This document shows positions 12,941 to 16,400 of a DNA stretch of 16,400 bases, one piece after another. The stretch comes from JASHVB01 sp049522565. GTDB lineage: Bacteria; Pseudomonadota; Alphaproteobacteria; Acetobacterales; Acetobacteraceae. Location of the stretch: assembly GCA_049522565.1 (NCBI GenBank), contig JBEKNT010000125.1, forward strand, positions 1-16,400, written 5' to 3'. Positions within the stretch are counted from its first letter, which is position 1; each line of letters begins with the position of its first letter. A program made the position numbers and the translations under genes. Below the pieces are notes generated by a model, which saw only the letters and a list, made by a program, of their open reading frames with translations, was not told the origin of the DNA and made no database searches.

Positions 12941-14023
12941 TCAGCCAGGTACCACGACCGATACGCCGACATCCGATAGCGTGATGGCGACCGTCGTGCC
13001 GTGGCGCATTGGCGTGGCCACCGCGGGGTCGATGACGAACAGCTCCTTGTCCAGCCCGTCGGCGACAACCTGGTACTCCATGTGGCTGCCGAGATAGGCC
13101 GCCCTGGCGATCCGGCCGCGCAGCTCGGTCGGCCCGGGATCACCCACGCGCAGCAATAGCGCCTGCGGCCGGATCGCCAGTTCCGCCGCACCGGCCGGCA
13201 CGCCCCGATGCGGCAGGGTCAGGCTTATCGGGCCAAGCCGGACCTGCGCCTCGATTCCGGCGTGCGGCCCGATGGTGACCGGCACCAGGTTCGCGTCGCC
13301 GATGAAGTCTGCGACGAAATGGCTCGCCGGGTGCTCGTACAGCGCGCGTGGCGAGTCATCCTGGGCGATGCGCGCCATACCCATGACCATGATGCGGTCG
13401 GAGATCGCCAGCGCCTCCTGCTGATCGTGGGTGACATAGACGGCGGTCAGCGTCAGGCTTTGCTGCAACTCGCGAATTTCCTCGCGCACCCGCCGGCGCA
13501 GCTTGGTGTCCAGGTTGGACAGCGGCTCGTCGAACAGCAGCACCTTCGGTTCCAGCACGATGGCGCGGGCGACCGCGACGCGCTGCTGCTGGCCGCCGGA
13601 CAGTTCGCTCGGCAGCCGGCGCTCATAGCCGGCGAGACCGACCTGGCGCAGCTTTTCCGCGGCGATCGGCTCGGCCCTCGCCTTGCCCATGCCGCTGGCG
13701 CGCAGGCCGTAGCAGACGTTTTCCATCACGGTCATGTGCGGAAACAGCGCGTAGGACTGGAACACCATGCTGATGTTGCGCTGCGTGGCGGGCAGCAGCG
13801 TCACGTCCTCGCCGTCGATCAGGATCGACCCCGAACTCACTTGCTCAAGCCCGGCGATCATCCGCAGGATCGTTGTCTTGCCGCACCCGGATGGTCCCAG
13901 CAGCGTGACCAGCGTGCCGCTGGCGATGGCAAAGCTGACATCGTCAACGGCGGTCACCGTGCCGTATCGCTTGCTGACGCCGCGAAATTCCACCGCCTGC
14001 CGTGTGCTCTCCGCACTGCTCAT
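12941..14023 (-). CDS. ABC importer ATPase, PhnT/FbpC/AfuC type
   Basis: The protein has 360 residues: Walker A GPSGCGKT at 43-50, Q-loop Gln89 in MVFQSYALFPHMTV, signature LSGGQQQR at 141-148, Walker B VLLFDE at 161-166, switch His199, then a TOBE-type C-terminal regulatory region (about 280-355). This is the spermidine/iron/2-aminoethylphosphonate (CUT1-like) ATPase form, here the energising subunit for the permease next to it. The start at 14023 is fixed by the ATGA overlap with the permease stop; the frame continues upstream but only as an antisense-like reading of the permease gene. Next to C-P lyase genes, 2-aminoethylphosphonate or another phosphonate is a reasonable substrate. Ferric iron or a sugar phosphate (as for AfuABC) cannot be excluded. 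Confidence 0.85.
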   Translation of the reverse strand: MSSAESTRQAVEFRGVSKRYGTVTAVDDVSFAIASGTLVTLLGPSGCGKTTILRMIAGLEQVSSGSILIDGEDVTLLPATQRNISMVFQSYALFPHMTVMENVCYGLRASGMGKARAEPIAAEKLRQVGLAGYERRLPSELSGGQQQRVAVARAIVLEPKVLLFDEPLSNLDTKLRRRVREEIRELQQSLTLTAVYVTHDQQEALAISDRIMVMGMARIAQDDSPRALYEHPASHFVADFIGDANLVPVTIGPHAGIEAQVRLGPISLTLPHRGVPAGAAELAIRPQALLLRVGDPGPTELRGRIARAAYLGSHMEYQVVADGLDKELFVIDPAVATPMRHGTTVAITLSDVGVSVVVPG

Positions 14024-16230
14024 GCCTGCACCACCGTGAGCGCGCCATCCAGCGCCGGCGGTGCCAGGCCGCGGCGGCCCAGGCGGCGCTGCCCCACCAC
14101 AAGCTGGATGCCCAGCAGCGCCAGTGCGATGACCACGATCAGCATCGCCGAATACACGATCGCCACCCCATACTCGCCGACATCCGCGCGTCCGACGATG
14201 TACACCGTCGCCAAATTGTACTCGCCGGTGACGAGGAAAATAACCGCGCTGACCGCGGTGACCGCGCGCACGAAACTGTAGATCATCGCGGTGGCGATCG
14301 CCGGCCGCAGCAGCGGCAGGATGACCCGGCGCAAGGTGCCGAACGAGCCGGCCCGCAAGGTCAGCGAAGCCTCGTCGAGGCTGCGGTCGATCTGGCTGAG
14401 CGTCGCCAGGCCGCTGCGAATGCCGACCGGCATGTTGCGGAAGGCGAAGGCGATGGCGATCAGCGTGCCGGTGCCGGTGAGCTGCACCGGCGGCACGTTG
14501 AACGCCAGGATGTAGCTGACGCCGATCACCGTGCCGGGGATGGCGAAGCTCATCATGGCGAAGAACTCGAATGTGCGGCTGCCGGGGAATTTCTGCCGGT
14601 CCAGCAGCCAGGCGGTCAGGATGCCCAGCGCGGCGGTGAACGGCATGGCGATCAGCGCGATCTCGATCGTGGTGAGGAAGGACGACCAGGCGGAGCCGGA
14701 CAGGAACCAGCCGCCGACGCCATGGCTGACCGAGAACGCGGTGAGGAAGTAGCGCAGGGTGAACGTATTGTCCCGGCCGATCGATTCGACGAAGCCGCCA
14801 ACCATGATGATGCCATATACGGCGATGGTCAGGACCAGCCACGGCAGGATGACGCCGATGCAAGCGATGCGCACGCCGGCCGGCAACGTCGCAGTGCGGC
14901 CGGCATCGCCCTTGCCGGCGACCGTGGCGTAGCTGCGGCTGCCGACCCAGAAGCGTTGTGCGACGAAGGCGGAGAGGGTGAAGGTCAGCAGCACGATGGC
15001 CAACACCGCGGCGCGTCCCTGGTCATGCGTGGCGCCGACCACGGCAAAGAAGATGTCGGTCGAGAGCACGTTGAAGTTGCCGCCGATCATCAGCGGATTG
15101 GCGAAATCCGCCATGCTCTCGATGAAGCCGATCAGGAAGGCGTTGGCCAGGCCGGGCCGGATCAGCGGCCAGGTGACGGTGCGGAAGCTGTACCAGGGCG
15201 AGGCCCGCAGCGTCAGCGACGCCTCTTCCAGGCTGGGGGCGACGCCCTGCAACACACCGGCCAGCACCATGTAGGCGATCGGCGTGAAGGCCAGCACCTG
15301 GGCGATGGTGATGCCCGGCATGCCATAGATCCAGCGGCTGCGCGGCAGGCCGAAATGCTCGGCGAGCCAGACCGTGGCCATGCCGGCGCGGCCGAACAGC
15401 AGGATCAGCGCCAGGCCGATGACGAAGGGCGGCGTGATGATCGGCAGGATCGACAGCGCGCGCACCAATGGCTTGAGCGGCAGGTGGGTGCGCGCCGCGA
15501 CCAGCGCGAAGGCGAGGCCGAGCAGGGTGGCGAGCAGGCCGACGAGGGTGGCCTCGGCCAGGGTGTTCCACACGGTGCCGCAGGCGACGTTGCCGAACAC
15601 GCAATCGACGCCCCAGATCGAGCGGCTGAACAGCTTGGCGGCGAAGAGTTGCGGCGCGAGATTGCCGTCGGTGTCGCGCACCGCGGACGTCAGGATGCAC
15701 AGCACCGGGTAGAACACGAACAGCGCGATCAGCCCGACCACCAGCAGGACCGCGCCGACGATGAACGTGTCGCCTTTCAGCGCGCCGCGCCGCGCCATGC
15801 CGAACGCGAGCAACATGGTGCAGGCGAGCGCATAGGCGGCGGCGCCCCAGCCCAGTGCGGGCTGGGTCGGACCGGCCCAGCCCGTCGCAGTCGTCAGCCA
15901 GGCATAGGCCCAACCGTGATGGATGATGCACAGGCTCTCGATGCCGAGCCACGCCAGCCCGGTAGCGCCGGCGAGCACCAGCATGCGGGCGTGCCGTGTG
16001 GCGAACGCCGCCCAGGTGCCCAGCAACAGCGGCACGACCAGCGGCAGCAGCCATGCCGCGCCCTGCCAGGTCGCCTGGACGAGTGCCGGCGCCGCGGTGG
16101 CGCCTGCTGTGCCCGATTCGAACCCGTACCACGGCAACAGCAGCAGGCCGGCCCAGCCGGTGACCAGCCAGCCGGCGAGCGACCGAGGCATCTTGTGGCC
16201 GGTTTCGGTGCGTTCATTCGATCGCGGCAC
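14020..16230 (-). CDS. ABC importer permease with two fused modules, FbpB/AfuB/PhnU-like
   Basis: The protein has 736 residues and two binding-protein-dependent permease modules in one chain. The cytoplasmic EAA loops, which dock the ATPase, are at about 335-360 (EEASLTLRA..) and 619-645 (DEASLTLRA..), with almost identical starts. The first about 180 residues add several hydrophobic segments (about 20-35, 57-78, 83-103, 128-146, 155-180) before the usual module, so it is longer than the about 550-residue FbpB/PhnU form and nearer to AfuB-type proteins. The start is GTG at 16230, chosen because AGGA lies 6 nt before it; the later in-frame ATG at 16191 has no Shine-Dalgarno. It overlaps the ATPase gene by 4 bp. 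The periplasmic binding protein is not seen, so the substrate (phosphonate, sugar phosphate or ferric iron) is open. Confidence 0.83.
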   Translation of the reverse strand: MPRSNERTETGHKMPRSLAGWLVTGWAGLLLLPWYGFESGTAGATAAPALVQATWQGAAWLLPLVVPLLLGTWAAFATRHARMLVLAGATGLAWLGIESLCIIHHGWAYAWLTTATGWAGPTQPALGWGAAAYALACTMLLAFGMARRGALKGDTFIVGAVLLVVGLIALFVFYPVLCILTSAVRDTDGNLAPQLFAAKLFSRSIWGVDCVFGNVACGTVWNTLAEATLVGLLATLLGLAFALVAARTHLPLKPLVRALSILPIITPPFVIGLALILLFGRAGMATVWLAEHFGLPRSRWIYGMPGITIAQVLAFTPIAYMVLAGVLQGVAPSLEEASLTLRASPWYSFRTVTWPLIRPGLANAFLIGFIESMADFANPLMIGGNFNVLSTDIFFAVVGATHDQGRAAVLAIVLLTFTLSAFVAQRFWVGSRSYATVAGKGDAGRTATLPAGVRIACIGVILPWLVLTIAVYGIIMVGGFVESIGRDNTFTLRYFLTAFSVSHGVGGWFLSGSAWSSFLTTIEIALIAMPFTAALGILTAWLLDRQKFPGSRTFEFFAMMSFAIPGTVIGVSYILAFNVPPVQLTGTGTLIAIAFAFRNMPVGIRSGLATLSQIDRSLDEASLTLRAGSFGTLRRVILPLLRPAIATAMIYSFVRAVTAVSAVIFLVTGEYNLATVYIVGRADVGEYGVAIVYSAMLIVVIALALLGIQLVVGQRRLGRRGLAPPALDGALTVVQA

Positions 16231-16400
16231 TGCTTGTCCTAAGCTGCATGTCCTGTTTGGCGATCCAGACGGTCGGACCCTCGGCCGCCCCTGTCATTGC
16301 GATTTGGCCACTGGCCGGCGACGGCCGACCCGCCCTGGATGAAACTGCGCAGGCCGGGAGCGAGAGACTCCCCCTCCCCTTGAGGGAGGGGGTTGGGGGG
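16231..16400. other. 170-bp region upstream of the permease gene, to the end of the window
   Basis: No gene is supported here. It contains the AGGA ribosome binding site of the permease (about 16237-16240, minus strand) and a G/C-rich palindrome at the end. A promoter for the transporter could lie here; none is clear by eye. Confidence 0.4.
16370..16392. repeat. CCCCCTCCC/GGGAGGGGG palindrome
   Basis: A perfect 9-bp inverted repeat, CCCCCTCCC (16370-16378) and GGGAGGGGG (16384-16392), loop CTTGA, in intergenic DNA. It has the same core as the palindrome at 8338-8370 in the opposite orientation, suggesting a dispersed repeat family in this genome. No T run follows; instead the sequence continues G-rich to the end. 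Confidence 0.6.

Noticed and set aside
13208..14281. A 357-residue plus-strand frame opposite the ABC ATPase
   Set aside because: The opposite strand encodes all the ABC ATPase motifs; this frame has none and skewed composition.
14002..16242. A 746-residue open frame on the plus strand opposite the permease gene
   Set aside because: It is rich in Gln, Arg, Asp, Glu and Gly with low complexity, the typical antisense reading of a G+C-rich membrane-protein gene. The minus-strand frame has clear ABC permease motifs and a coupled neighbour.
1..16400. CRISPR arrays, tRNA or rRNA genes, integrase or transposase genes
   Set aside because: No regularly spaced repeats, no cloverleaf-like sequences and no recombinase motifs were seen by eye in the window.

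Overview
This is a G+C-rich window from a bacterium, most likely an alphaproteobacterium (codon choice, the form of the C-P lyase proteins and the CTCCCCCTCCC-type palindromes fit Rhodospirillales/Acetobacteraceae or a relative, but the sequence alone does not prove this). Its theme is use of phosphonates as a phosphorus source through the C-P lyase pathway.

Layout. The end of a glycosyltransferase-9-like gene (1-648, +) runs into a convergent two-gene unit on the minus strand: a gamma-glutamyltransferase-family protein and a tandem PPC/DUF296 protein (3197-583). phnN (3269-3805, +) diverges from that unit. A long minus-strand run then carries the C-P lyase genes, read from 10524 down: phnG, phnH, phnI, phnJ, phnK, a 380-bp gap, phnL, phnM and a DUF1045 2H-phosphoesterase gene. 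phnF (GntR/HutC-type regulator, +) diverges from phnG across a 103-bp promoter region with a GTCTAGAC operator-like palindrome, and is followed by a second PhnM-like amidohydrolase. A 69-residue lipoprotein follows. Last, on the minus strand, come an ABC ATPase and a very long two-module permease of the iron/2-aminoethylphosphonate/sugar-phosphate importer type. Its binding protein is not in the window.

How it fits together. From what is known of the pathway: PhnGHIL attach a phosphonate to the ribose C1 of ATP; PhnM removes pyrophosphate; PhnJ, a radical-SAM enzyme helped by PhnK, breaks the C-P bond to give a 5-phosphoribosyl 1,2-cyclic phosphate; a phosphodiesterase opens the cycle; PhnN makes PRPP. 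No phnP is visible, and the DUF1045 2H phosphoesterase is the obvious candidate for the ring-opening step. No phnCDE is visible, so uptake may depend on the importer at 12941-16230 or on genes elsewhere.

Most unusual point. The gap between phnK and phnL (6289-6668) is not empty. On the plus strand, antisense to the operon, it holds what looks like a complete type III hammerhead ribozyme (about 6330-6408, predicted cleavage 6339/6340). Downstream are a strong Shine-Dalgarno and a 24-codon ORF of alternating basic and beta-branched residues, whose 3' half lies in a 19-bp hairpin, and two more hairpins. This looks like a compact structured-RNA element inserted into an otherwise tightly coupled operon.
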